DNA from: Bacteroidota bacterium
GTDB lineage: Bacteria; Bacteroidota; Bacteroidia; Chitinophagales; Chitinophagaceae
Direction: 5' to 3'
Assembly (NCBI GenBank): GCA_947451115.1
Contig: CANFXV010000006.1
Span: forward strand, 1-64,000
Length of the DNA stretch: 64,000 nucleotides
A model generated the notes under the pieces. That model did no database searches, had not been told where the DNA came from, and worked only from the letters and a program-made list of their open reading frames with translations. Of the stretch, positions 55,901 through 59,400 are shown piece after piece. The position numbers and the translations under genes are program-made. Position 1 is the stretch's first letter, and every line of letters starts with the position of its first letter.

Positions 55901-56339
55901 TACTTCTCTAACTCAGTTCCAATTAAACAGATTAAGGTTCTATGTAGATCCATCTGTTGATTATACAAGTCCATATAATTATTTCACTTCTACACAGGCT
56001 GCAAGTTTTGAATTATTGGCCAATGATACTTTGAAAGTAGAACCTGTAGATCCAATTACAACCACAGCGGTTAGTTCAATTACAGCAACAACAGCATCTA
56101 GCGGTGCTACAATAAGTTCAACCTTGGTGGATGCGGTTACTGCAAGTGGGGTAGTTTGGTCAACTTCTTCTAACCCAACTGTCGATTTAACAACCAAAAC
56201 AAGCAACGGTGCAGGATTCACCACGTTTACAAGTAATATTACTGGGTTAGTTTCTGGTACCACTTATTATGTAAGGGCCTATGCTACTTATGCTACGGGC
56301 ACCAACTATGGCCAGGTCATCAGCTTTACAACCCCATAG
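25968..56339 (+). CDS. Giant secreted PATR-like repeat adhesin (10123 aa) with three LamG-like domains and a C-terminal FN3-like segment
   Basis: Uninterrupted ORF of 30372 bp; dozens of GTGTLILSGANTYTGATTIxAGVIQIQN / ARINVDAGTLS repeats; LamG-like modules; C-terminus SGVVWSTSSNPTVD...GLVSGTTYYVRAYATYATGTNYGQVISFTTP. Confidence 0.9.
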   Translation: MKYKGLYNFCRLYLSNDFLVKNRRVDLLQKFSIPKKYFVLIFLLLGAAVPSFSNTLLPKATITNPSLPPFFVAGANVNIVVSIAATSGGTWSGTGTIGDPRTFIPTNGTLTANINRTELGTAISTYPYVQLSTTIAGTSSGTGTVIFQDTVYSRSASTATRKFTINANSTITIAKELKLTTDFLTNNQNFTSVAIELNSTTGNILVQDSITTSPTFTYLTNVQRGAKGGDITINANAGTISITGVLHSLGQLNRSTNSQVAAASNGTDAYGGDGGNIVLNGSTGISISGQINSGANQSGNNTLAGAIPGSLTVNTSATSITSNGLNDGQTGTAQFNIGSFTKLGTGIFALKSSTWGGYVTDGYSNNNPVFTISGGTLSLAGASSIYKNGELDLSAGTTLDLNGNSVTISTLTGASSSIIKGTGTITLIYNNPTKLLTSFDGQITGAVSLIKSSNAEVAHGVLVLSNSGTASDYTGTTTINSGSIRINKASALGASGATNNTIIKNGGSLQVLGAISVPEPISIRGIGDNNLTNGNTDPVNLNYIGAIFDSTGNNSFTGTITLDSAATISTLLTTSSASHTLTLTTISLSGYELTINNNKSAVNVSGIISGTGGMLTKTGTDTLTLSGVNTFTGRTKISKGTLKIGIANAINSASDIYFDGGNLSTGGFSDLVGNAYVTNSGSNLILGTGLHTFQFSGSDNSFASNTLLIKGWAGTYATPGSTGTGAKLQFTNKQLSTQIDRFKFYNYGTSATHNAIQINASTPFELVPGNVPTVSGFSNLNISSSATSGGAWTGDGSTGTPFTFTISAENANVNINEVLTKVVASNGNVSLNTTYAAGTQNGAVFFSSAGTATTTSSNANTFQVTASNSIVVNQPFSLSTDGTSTSALVPSISLTADSIYINAAVKLNAAANSFSGGTAAKGGNITLTANSIVSIASTGSLESKGANNTATGATSLGGNGGLVSITGPNGISILGNINTSNGYSSASASTLNLSRPGKLIVSTNNSTVSSSGYNDGQTTNTLTIGDLDKNGTGSFKITSSVWGGSVSGTTSSTTPIITVNTGSLKLGSSTSISDVANLVVASGASFDLNGNNETISTISGAGTITSTSSANTLTLLSANTDVTSSTFSGTLGSVSITKNGTGTLLLSSDNSNTYSGLTTIGQGVLQISNAGALGTAASTTSVSSTGTLQLVGNNLIVVEPITINGDGYNSIGAISNLTGSNTWSGTITLGASSKITSGTLSGTASDALTISGGINIASATYTLTTEAIKAMKIDGVISGTGGLTKTGNDTLALTAANTYTGVTTVSTGAISVRNAAALGGSTTAQNTIVSAGAAVNIVGDGFTIAEPFTLNGTGISSNGAIWIPSTSGASTLTGLITTATASRINNDGASLLTISTGGITNTGGLSLGVKGAGNVTVSSAISGAGAITKDGTGTGKLILNATNLYTGATNITEGILQIQNKDALGSSPAGTSASSTIVSNNAALEINGSLLIPEPITITGTGLTSTGAIRNILGTSSISGTISLTGNARINVDAGTLSMTNAAMTLGTYNLNAGVFTATNMSISSAITGSGTLTKDSLGSLYLSGTSSSYTGAISVYNGVLNVQNASALGATTGITTVNSGASLQIQNNISAAEPISIAGNGIASQGAIRSISGTNILSGTISLTADARINIDAGTLSMTSTGTALALDVNNLNIGVYTSTSIYVTGAITGSGTLTKDSTGILYLSGNSATYAGAVNIYNGAINIQTQANVLGTVAGATNVYNGAALQIQGNLTTAEPVNIIGTGISGLGAIRSISGTNTFSGAISLNGAARINVDAGTLSTTGITMGSYALNTGVYSGTTMAVNGLMTSDAGSILTKDSTGTLILAGANTGLLGTINVYNGVLRTQHADALGAASSSTNIISSGAALEISGATALTIAEPININGTGVSSGGAIRLIGTSAAATLTGGLTAQTASRINTDATTGTSTLTISTTGISNTPGLTFGVTSAGSINITSAISGASASTSNIIKDGTGAGKLVLSSANTYAGTTTVTAGTLQITNNDALAGSLATTVSNGATLELNGPTAVTEALNLNGVGVNSLGALRIVSGNPSATLSGIITAQTATRINTDVTSGTNTITISGGITNTSGVTFGGVGDVAITNTISGTDVSNSNLNKDGAGRLTLSTTNTYAGTTSITAGIVQITNADALGSASSGGSGLSTTTIGNNAALEINGATALTIPEVITINGLGYSGANGAIRLLGSSAAATLSGAITVPTASRINTDNTTAANTLTFSGGITDNASLTFGTASDGGITVSSLLTGTGGIAKDGSGAGKLILTTANTYAGTTSITAGVIQIQNATALGASGSAGTTISATGAALEIYGTSALSIPETFTINGTGLSSGGAIKLVGASSAATLTGAITVASASRINTDVTAGTNTLTISSAITNTGGLTFGITSAGAITVSGAIGGTDATNSYITKDGTGTGKLILSSANTFAGPATVSAGVVQIQNNTALGASGSVGTTVSTGAALEISGASLSIPEGITINGTGLSSTGAIRNILGTNILSGTVSLTADARINVDAGTLSMTNTSTAISLSSNALNVGVYTSTSMYISGPLTGTGTFTKDSTGSLYLSGNSSAYTGAISVFNGVMNVQNANALGAITGSTAVYTGAALQLQGGIAFAAEPISINGNGVSNDGALRNISGANTLAGAISLTGAARINVDAGTLSTTAIALGANNLNTGVYSGTSMYATGEITGSGILTKDSTGTLYVSGNSSTYSGAVNIYNGVLNLQNNNGLGTNAGNTTVYNNASLQVQNNITSPEPIIITGAGFGSLGAIRSISGANALTGNISLTNNARINIDAGTLSITTGTLALSTYALNTGVYSGTSMSITSLLTGDASSTLTKDSTGTLNLSGNNTGYAGAISVYNGILNAQSSNALGANTGSTTVRAGATVQVLGNSLNIPEPITINGDGVATNQGAIRNPSGNNSWSGLITLGADARIVTTGSASTDSLIIITGGINTGNYTLTADATKGMRIDGVVTGNGGITKIGNDTLAITGTNNYTGATIVNNGAISVRNIAAFGGTGGATTVNTGAAVYIVGAGFNIAEPFVLNSLGVSNANGAIWIPSSSGATTLSGLITTSAASRINNDGASLLTIGTAGITNTGGLTLGVNGTGGMTVTGIIAGTNASTSNLTKDGTGAGKLILTTANTYAGTTSITTGIVQITNQDALGSSSPGVTGYSTTTISNGAALEINGASSFTIPEVIYTNGYGVSSTGAIRLISGAAAANLIGGITAQTDSRINTDVSVGTNTLTISTASVTNTGGLSFGIASNAGITISSAIAGAGGITRDGSGTGKLILATANSYTGTTTITSGIIQIQNGAALGNASANTVVAAGAALEINGATLAIAEPFALSGNGISNDGAIRNLTGTNSISGTVTLNANARINVDAGSLSATSSTSLATNTFSLNAGVNTATSIGITGAITGSGTLIKDSLGTLVLSGTSTSYTGAITIYKGVVNIQSADALGGTGAGTTVYSGAALQVQTSSTTVFAAEPITISGTGISNDGVIRNITGTNTLAGPITLAAISRINSDAGTLAFSNTNSIALATYGLTMGGNGNNTVTGVLASTASSATATLTKEGSGTLILNGANTYTGATNITAGIVQVQNNDALGSQTAGTGSSNTIVSDGAAIQIYGTSLTIPEAISIYGTGISSGGAIRNFTGSGGTNILSNTITLNSNARINVDASTLTMNNATAAIALGGYTLNTGVNTATNFNISGLLTGSGAFTKDSLGTITLSGTNTGYTGPITVAKGVMNIQNASALGSTDVSTTVVAGAALQLQNNITVAEQNIYINGTGVASDGAIRNISGANALSGTVNLSTSARINVDAGTLSMTNATAAIAMGSSNINTGIAASTSLSVSGLITGTGNFTKDSTGTIYLSGANTGYSGAIGIYKGVMNIQNNDALGTTTTGTTVSTGAALQLQNGITVAEALININGGGFSTDGAIRSITGTNTISGNINLQSDARINVDANYLILNNGTSAVSNNAFALTFGGLGTDTLSGKITGSGTVTKDGTGTLVLNADNGTSYTGAATISAGLVNLMNNNSLGSTSGATSVTAGATVQIVSATSLTIPEPITINGSGIATNQGVIRNPSGVNKWTGAITLGSSSTIVSGTLSGTSSDSLLIETGGINLSSFTLTTDVIKGMRIDGVISGTGGLTKISNDTLILGGANSYSGATTLTNGVIQLQNQDGLGSTTAGVTGASNTSVASGTTIKIVGTGFLIPEVLSLSGLGVNAQGVLINTSGKNSWLGDITISSDATIVSNGLNVNDSLIVLGRLFIGDGSTTNGIVTTGLMVNLDASNVLSYNSSVGGTVWKDVSGNNNNFNLSGTTFNSENGGSFVFNGSSNGKSAGSVLNVGESSKSVTWSAWVYPTTATGTIFFASSDAGGGGWNMPPLYFTNKRFMGQIYSNSVLSDVADFTLNNWYNVTLVYNKDSLYQKLYVNGSLVASQTNISYGGPGANTYLFLGMVNGGCCQNGTNFTGRMGAFNAYGNYALTPAQVLQNFNYQKGRYLNTSSSGNGSVTFVSNRAIRLSGVISGNGNVSKNGADTLVLNATNTYTGSTNINAGTVKLGATNVIYDSADIYFNGGNLSTGFNETIRKMYLTGNSSITLGQTSHTITFLKTDSLLNNKSLQIKGWAGASYTAGNATGTGGKIFTNDSLLSYQLDQIKFINPSDSYNYYTIQLATKELVPKDNTTSNPTNYSNVTISNAATSGGAWTGSGTAGSPYVFTPSADDAIVSYTDIQTKLAESGGNVQIITSRSGGTKAGSIIVNSSISATNSTSTSARTLSLLARNNVVVYKDIVLTGSGYSSPTAYPVPNLVMQADVNDIVVQAGLKLNGTDQSVTSDTVANGGDVTLTAAGRVRIAANGYIESKGANNTGSGVGGNGGKVTLNGTNGVSILSYINTNAGAKGGTTDFTLSRPGTLVIETANTSPGIFDGQSGSTLAVGNIIKKGTGKIVLTSTRWAGYSSSADILYKAQDTIYDGTLKLGTASTLSDSANIYVNTGTYSGTGVFDLGGFDETIGTIAGAGTITSTAGSLTLNGVTTKSSAAILTSFSGGLVGSFGLIKNGVDSLQISGDNSTTNNYTGVITVTNGVVKVSNQKALGTTAGNTIINGTGTVLIDSNNYTIDEPFTISADGVATTQGAIRNLGKVTTLAGAITLGASARITSAGYNTVQPLDSLIITGGINTANASYVLTLDVQDGMRISSVISGAGGITKVGNDTLRLTNANTYTAATVISNGVVQLENQDALGSTTAGVTGASTTSVSAASASLAALKIVGSNFIIPEAISIYGTGVNGTGAIKNMGSKNTLLGTITTASAGSLISSLGTAINGTDSLVFRGGITNTNSLTINVDRAVRIGDQGVAGSIITGAGAITKTGLDTLVLNSSNTYTGITNINNGVVLLKTAAGLGSGLNGTSEHTAVASGAAVVFDLNTLTVPEFFTINGTGINSTGVLRWPSTSTGNTLSGTILVNATGSRINSDAAALTLSNSTAAINTSTNNALSIGGQGAITVTGLLAGGGTITKDGTGSSSILTLKGNSTGFTGSIVVAANSNILKVSPTATANTSVLGTTAGSTTINEGSAMQIEGSVALVAKPITIFGTGINNDGVIRNLSGTNTLAGPITLANNARINNDGGTLTLSNTMAMGANTLNTGVNASTSMSITGAITGSGAFTKDSTGTLIVSGTNTSYSGPISIYKGVMNIQSNAALGTTDVPTTVVSGAALQLQSSITVAEAIININGAGISNDGAIRSISGTNVFSGVATLNSDARINVDAGTLAMNSATNAVSFGTYTLTFGGAATNTLTGKLNGSGIVVKDGAGILALNADNSTSYTGPTNINAGYLNLMQNNALGNTAATTTVATGATIQLTGTAINTPEPVTINGDGMATNIGAIRNPSGSNTWSGPITLASASRIVTAAGSANTDSLIIITGGINTGNYLLTTDVSRGLRIDAVISGTGALTKVGTDTLLLGGSNTYSGATTISIGVIQLQNQDGLGSTTPGVTGASTTTVANAAALKIKGNSFIIPESITINGSGINSFGAIYNPSGINTIIGPIALATSSTIRSNGTGTSDSLLITTGGINLSNNTLTTDVIKGMRIDAVITGTGGTLTKISNDTLILGGANNYTGLTTLSAGVIEAKNSAAFGTNAGATTMTAGTTIQLEGSGLVIPEPITVNGDGVVVSTKNQGAIKNTRNINKWTGAITLGSSTTIVSGTLSGTTSDSLLVETDGINLSSFTLTTDVVKGMRIDGVISGTGGLTKISNDTLILGGANSYSGATTLTNGIIQLQNQDGLGSTNPGASSTAASNTTVASGTAIKIVGSGFVTPEALVLAGTGIANRGAVYNQANKNTLSGAITFGADASFYSDGTSTLDSLIITGTINTGIAYTYATSGLILNLDASNPSSYPSPYNGTTWTDLSSSGKNGTLSNQTYSSANGGSIYFPGSNMVTVPDLGSVPRFTIESWFKPTAINSGGQGQLIVSTYNGSNINFKLGYDGSTTMSGGFFDGGWRNSPSVATTLNTWQHLVTTYDGTNISIYSNGSFVGSTAYTGTPSSSGNGIRLGQRWDISCCYEYFIGNMAVARIYNKALLATEIAQNYNANAAKYGLTGVGAGAGSSIANITINSNKGIRIAGVISGAGQITKVGSDSLVLTGVNTTTGALSINAGSVKLGAANVIYDSADIYFNGGNLSTGYNETIRRMYLTDNSTITLGQTNHALTFIYTDSLLNNKTLLIKGWNGSSYTAGNASGTGGKIYTTDSLLSYQLDRMKFVNSSLNYYAVQLPSQALGSLTNAKELVPKDNTTDAPTGYSNVTISSAATSGGTWSGTGTVENPYVFTPNADDAVVSYAEIQSKLALTDGNVQITTTRAGGIKAGSIIVNSIITGTNSSSVNTRTLSLLARNNVVVYKDIILTGSGYIAPTAYPVPNLVMQADVNDIVVQAGLKSTATAQGQADTVANGGDITLTAVGRVRIAANGYIETNGAANTSTSAAAVGGNGGKVTLNGLGGISILSYINSINGKRGSGTTDSTLSRPGTLVLNTNNASPGIFDGQSGSLLAVGNIIKKGTGKIVLTATRWAGYTNSADILYKAADTIYDGTLKLGTATTLSDSANIYVNSGTYSGTGVLDLGGFAETIGTIAGAGTISSTAGSLTLSGVTTVSSSTPILTNFSGGLSGSFGLIKNGVDSLQLSGDNAVTSVYTGVFTITNGVVKISNQNALGTTAGNTIVNNTGTILIDSNNYTIAEPFNITGTGVAGNPGVIRNLGKITTLTGAITLGGAATISSFGYNVPANGIGYLDSLLITGGINTVSYALTTDAIKGMRIDGVISGTGSLTKISPDTLVLGGVNTYSGLTNINAGVIEVKNNAAFGGTTATTGITTVASGAGIQIEGSGLIIPEPITIIGDGIATNQGAIRNTRNVNTWSGPITLNNTSSARIVSAGGTAADSLLLTGTLNTGTSASYSIIIDGIGASRSNNIIAGTGGLTKLGTATLILSGNNTYTGVTNVGATAAFGGILNIQHANALGGVGAANNTIVYNNASLQLQGGITTAAEALNIRGTGNSAIGVLSNLSGVNTYAGAITLDSAARIRAVGATSTDSLIVTGTIALVNGATYSPLTIETTGGIRSNGIISGANSLSTLTKEGAGTLILLGANSYAGQTNINTGLVRIGHATALGTTAAGTVVANLATLQVDGNITVGAEALSLNGYGDGTNGSFRSLSASNTYGGPITLTGASRINSDAGNFNLTTAATINTTASAYSLTFGGAYNTTASGIITGAASLNKDGSGTLILNAANTYTGATNINTGIVQVQNNDALGSQNAGTGSSNTIVSDGAAIQIYGTSLTIPEAISIYGTGISSGGAIRNFTGSGGTNILSNTITLNSNARINVDASLLTMNNATAAIALGGYTLNTGVNTATNFNISGLLTGSGAFTKDSLGTITLSGTNTGYTGPITVAKGVMNIQNASALGSTDVSTTVVAGAALQLQNNITVAEQNIYINGTGVASDGAIRNISGANALSGTVNLSTSARINVDAGTLSMTNATAAIAMGSSNINTGIAASTSLSVSGLITGTGNFTKDSTGTIYLSGANTGYSGAIGIYKGVMNIQNNDALGTTTTGTTVSTGAALQLQNGITIAEAIININGGGFSTDGAIRSISGTNTISGNINLQSDARINVDANYLILNNGTSAVSNNAFALTFGGLGTDTLSGKITGSGTVTKDGTGTLVLNADNGTSYTGAATISAGLVNLMNNNSLGSTSGATSVTVGATVQIVSASSLTIPEPITINGDGIATNQGALRNPSGNNTWTGAITVGSAGARIVSGTLSGTTTDSLLITTGGINTGTASSTLILDVVKGVHIRGVISGAGALTKISADTLLLSGANSYTGATTLSAGVIQLQNQDGLGSTSPGPSSTTSTTTTVSTGAEIKIIGNNFIIPEYLNLAGTGVNSFGVVYNPSGKNTLTGAIVLNGDATLFSDGSSTSDSLIVTGTINTGVTTSIVTNGLLLNLDAGNASSYPSPYNGTTWNDLSGNNNHGTLTNGPTYDAANGGSILMDGVNDYVQTPLVSSAITNVTMQAWVYVNLNSKGAFMKNGTNSNGYSFGMGTSGNYDGAGNEFVMLYPGIRWIPTSYTFSTAGWNLITMTLDGSSLPSAYINTTSLGSFLGNGSIPGAPTGGTILGANIGDGNRFYNGKFAAAYFYNRVLNSTEIAQNYNALSSRFGLGGTSSVASILTIKSTKGVRLSGVISGGGNIIKTGTDTLILQGTNTFSGTVSITTGAVEIKNAAAFGTASGTTNVATGATVQIEGANFIIPEPITINGDGVVVSGVNQGAIKNIRNINTWTGPITLASASTIVSGTLSGTTTDSLLITTGGINTGSYTLTTDVVKGMRIDGIVSGSGAFTKISADTLIMGGANTYTGLTNITSGVVSVKNNTAFGTASGTTSISDGAGIKLEAAALTVNEGFNIIGTGVNSKGVIKNTAGTNSITGPIALTGNARINVDAGTLSITNTTAIALSNYSLNTGVYSGTAMSITNPITGSGSLTKDSTGTLYLIGNSAAYTGAISIYNGVMNVQHANAMGTVDGATTVNTGAALQLQGGAGITYAAEPISLAGNGISNSGSIRNISGANSLSGTISLTANARINVDAGTLSLTNNTTSIALDVNTLNAGVYSGTSLSFSGPLTGSGALTKDSTGTLYVSGNNSSFAGAITVYKGVMNIQNSNALGTTDVATTVLSSGALQMQGGITLAEATINLAGTGISNDGALRNISGINSFSGTLNLTGNARVYIDAGSLTMNSSGTAISMGTNTLNMGGPSAGIISVSGVVASAASGAGALTKDGASTSYLYLSGDNSYTGNTVVSSGVLNIQHANALGTTAGTTSISSGAALEIQGGVTLASEAISVSSTGTISSTGGIRSISGNNTIPGIITVAAASRINADQDVLTLNNTTSAIILNSTNIIGGAGNIDIPGKLTGATYTNTLTKDGAGTLILSASNNDYAGQTLITAGMVKINNPNSLGAYANTTQNNTLISGTGTVYIDGTNQNIAEAFSISGTGTTVGGLSQGAIRNPSGYNTLSGPMTLTGNATIVATGTVTTDSLLITGNIATGTSTSSSNILTIDVTKGVRLTGIISGTGGLTKSSADTLLLYNTGANTYSGITTINGGVVRINSSTAFGNASNTSTAHTIINAGTLLIDINAFTIAEPFTIASDGITISGVAQGAIKTLYGKNTLSGQITLGGDARINAGVGGITTDSLLLGTIVTASPYTLTLFTNVGTRTTGVISGAGSITKEGTDTLILSSVNTYSGATKITAGCLMPGASNVMPTNASNQFIFNGGTFSSGGFTNSLGILSVLDNSKINIKFLPIHGITFTGKGSFVSGKNVVIYGWSGLTAPGISKTGALIASNPTQIAIYLRPTGKTDLSKSGGLTKYGQIVSASIGADFNGRIYFSNSTSLTQFQLNRLRFYVDPSVDYTSPYNYFTSTQAASFELLANDTLKVEPVDPITTTAVSSITATTASSGATISSTLVDAVTASGVVWSTSSNPTVDLTTKTSNGAGFTTFTSNITGLVSGTTYYVRAYATYATGTNYGQVISFTTP
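36903..38340 (+). repeat. Copy 1 of an approximately 1.4-kb near-identical intragenic duplication
   Basis: Aligns without net indel to 49494-50931 (constant offset 12591 bp, checked near both ends); only scattered substitutions in the lines compared. Confidence 0.9.
38967..39640 (+). other. LamG/ConA-like lectin-fold domain 1 in the giant adhesin
   Basis: GLMVNLDASNVLSYNSSVGGTVWKDVSGNNNNFNLSG...SVTWSAWVYPTTATGTIFFASSD...WYNVTLVYNKDSLYQKLYVNGSLVAS. Confidence 0.7.
45270..45930 (+). other. LamG/ConA-like lectin-fold domain 2
   Basis: GLILNLDASNPSSYPSPYNGTTWTDLSSSGKNGTL...FTIESWFKPT...WQHLVTTYDGTNISIYSNGSFVGS...ARIYNKALLATEIAQNYNANAAKYGL. Confidence 0.8.
49494..50931 (+). repeat. Copy 2 of the approximately 1.4-kb intragenic duplication
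   Basis: See 36903-38340. Confidence 0.9.
51560..52225 (+). other. LamG/ConA-like lectin-fold domain 3
   Basis: GLLLNLDAGNASSYPSPYNGTTWNDLSGNNNHGTLTNGPTYDAANGGSILMDGVNDYV...AAYFYNRVLNSTEIAQNYNALSSRFGL. Confidence 0.8.
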
Positions 56340-56422
56340 TAATTCGTCATTTTTGTCTCATTTCCCTCTCAAAAAAGCCTAAAATTCCTTAGATTGTAGT
56401 GTAAAAAACGATTGCCTACCTA

Positions 56423-59400
56423 ATGAAGAAATTTCTATTTTCCCTACTTACGATAAGTGTATTTTCTACAGCTGTATATGGCCAAAAATCTGACCCGATA
56501 AAAGCAGGGTTTTTAAATCCTCCAAAAACGGCTAAGCCAAGAGTTTGGTGGCATTGGATGAATGGAAATATCACTAAAGATGGGATAAAAAAAGATTTAT
56601 TGTGGATGCAAAAATCGGGCATTGGTGGATTTCAAAATTTTGATGCGGCCATGATGACGCCTCAAATTGTAAAGCAAAGATTGGTGTACATGACCCCAGC
56701 ATGGAAAGACGCTTTTAAGTATACCACTAAATTAGCAGACTCTTTAAAATTAGAAATGGCCATTGCTGGCTCTCCCGGATGGAGTGAAACAGGTGGCCCT
56801 TGGGTAAAGCCAGCAGACGGAATGAAAAAACCTGTGTGGACAGAACTTAGGGTCAGAGGCGGACAAGAAAATATAGTCATCGCAAAACCCAATGATATTA
56901 CAGGCCCTTTTCAGAGTATTCCCAAACAAGCCGATTTTGGCGCTGAAGTGAATCCAACGGATTTGCCTCATTTTTACAAAGACATTGCAGTGATTGCTTT
57001 TAAAGTACCAAATGCTGATAAATCTTTAGCAGAACTTGGTGCAACCATTAGTGCTAGTGGAGGAAATTTTACTTTAGCAGCATTAATAGATGGAGATTTA
57101 AGCAAAGGCATTTTATTGCCAAGAGATGATGTTAAAGGATTTGCATGGATTCAATTTGAATTTCCACAACCCACTACCATCAAGGCCATCACCATGGTGG
57201 GCGGAGGCAATCCCGGTGTATTTGGCCAAGGAGCAGATCCAGCCGATGCAAGAGCTTTAGAAATAAGTGATGATGGAATAAATTATCAATTCATCACGAC
57301 AATTTTTATTGGATCTACTTTACAAAACACTCTTTCCATTCCTGCCACTACTGCAAAATATTTTAGAATAAAAATTAAGAACCCACCGCCAAGTACGGGG
57401 GGTCTAGCTGCCTTACTTGGTGCCCCATCTGCACCAGTGATTCCTCCTGGGGTGATGATTCAAGAAATAAATTTATATCCAGCAGATCGACTTCACATGT
57501 TTGAAGAAAAAGCAGCCTTCACGCCTGTGATGGATTTAGAAGCTAAAAGAACCTGGATAGCAAATGATGTGATTGAGGCCAAGGACATTATTGATTTAAC
57601 AACCAAGATGGATGCCAATGGAAAATTAAATTGGAAAGTGCCTGCGGGGGATTGGAAAATTATGCGCTTTGGGTATTCCTTAATGGGCATTGAAAATCAT
57701 CCAGCCTCTCCAGAAGCCACAGGTTTGGAAGTAGACAAAATGAATCCAGCAGCCATCAATAGATATTTTACCAATTACTTAAATCAATACAAGTCTGCGA
57801 CGGGTGGTTTAATGGGGGCTAAAGGAGGCTTGCAATTTATGGTCACAGACAGTTGGGAGGCAGGGGCGCAAAACTGGACCGCCAATTTGCCTGAAGAATT
57901 TTTAAAAAGAAGAGGCTATAGTTTGATTCCATGGTTGCCTGCTTTAACAGGTCATATTATTAAATCAGCCACAGCAACAGAAGCATTTTTATTTGACTTT
58001 AGAAAAACCATTGGAGATTTAACCGTGGCTTATCATTATGATGGATTAACCAATATACTTGCACGCTATGGTATGAAAAGATATTCTGAATCGCATGAAG
58101 ATGAAAGAAGAATTATTGCCGATGGGATGGAAGTAAAAAGAACAGCAGCCATTCCTATGTCAGCCATGTGGACACCGAATCCATTCATTAATGGCAACGA
58201 TCAACACAAGTATACCGCAGACATTCGTGAGTCTGCTTCTGTGGCACATATCTACGGGCAAAATATTGTAGCGGCAGAATCATTCACTGCACTGGGATTG
58301 CCTGCAGCGGCTTGGTCTTATGCGCCAGAAAATTTAAAATCCACGGCCGACTTAGAATTGGCCAATGGATTGAATCGTTTTGTGATTCATTGTTCAACGC
58401 ATCAACCATTAGATGATAAAATTCCTGGTTTGGGCTTGGGCCCCTTTGGTCAATGGTTCAATAGACATGAAACCTGGGCCAACCATGCCGATGTATGGAT
58501 TAATTATTTGGCTAGATCATCCTATTTATTACAGCAAGGAAAATTTGTGGCAGATGTAGCAGTATTTTATGGAGAGGACAATAACATTACTTCTTTGTAT
58601 CGTTTTCGTTCACCCTCCATTCCAACAGGCTACAACTATGATTTTGTAAACTCGGATATTTTATTGCATGAGTTGACTTACGTGAACGGCTATTTTACGA
58701 CCAAAACAGGCATGAAGTACAAGGTGCTCTTCTTAGATTCCAATGCCAAGCAAATGTCTATAGATGTTTTAAAGAAAATAAAATCATTCGTAGATGCAGG
58801 GGCCATCGTTACCGGAATTAAACCAGAAAGGCCAACAGGCTTAAAAGACAACAATGCTTTATTTTATCAATTGGTAAATAAAATATGGTCGCCTGCGCAT
58901 CAAAATATTAGCACCGGCAAGACGGTACAGGAAGTGTTAACGCAGGCTGGTGTTAGCAGTGATTTTTCTTTCAATGATCCGAATGCCAAAATAATGTATG
59001 TGCATCGTAAATTAAAAGACAAAGATATCTATTGGGTGAACAACAGAAAAAATGAAGCACAAAAATTAGATATAGTATTTAGAGTTATCGGGAAAGAAGT
59101 GGAGCTATGGCATCCTGAAACCGGAAAAATTGAAAAAGCAAATTATGCCTTCGTAGGTAACAAAACCAAGGTGACGATAGATTTTACACCTAATGATGCG
59201 GTCTTTGTTGTCTTTGGTAAAAAAACAACACAAACCACTTATACAAAGCCCATTGAATTGGAGAACAGATTGATTAGATTAGCAGGAGGTTGGGAAGTGA
59301 ATTTTCAAAAAGATAGAGGGGCTCCTGAAAGCATTACCATGGATGAACTAAAATCGCTCACTGAAAATGAAAATACTGGCGTGAAGTATTTTTCTGGAAC

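Noticed and set aside
26003-56263. Dozens of antisense ORFs across the 10123-aa gene, plus the short forward ORF 36487-36738
   Set aside because: Out-of-frame by-products of low-complexity repeats inside a strongly supported ORF.
25968-56339. Classical type V autotransporter
   Set aside because: No C-terminal beta-barrel could be recognised; the sequence ends in an FN3-like segment.
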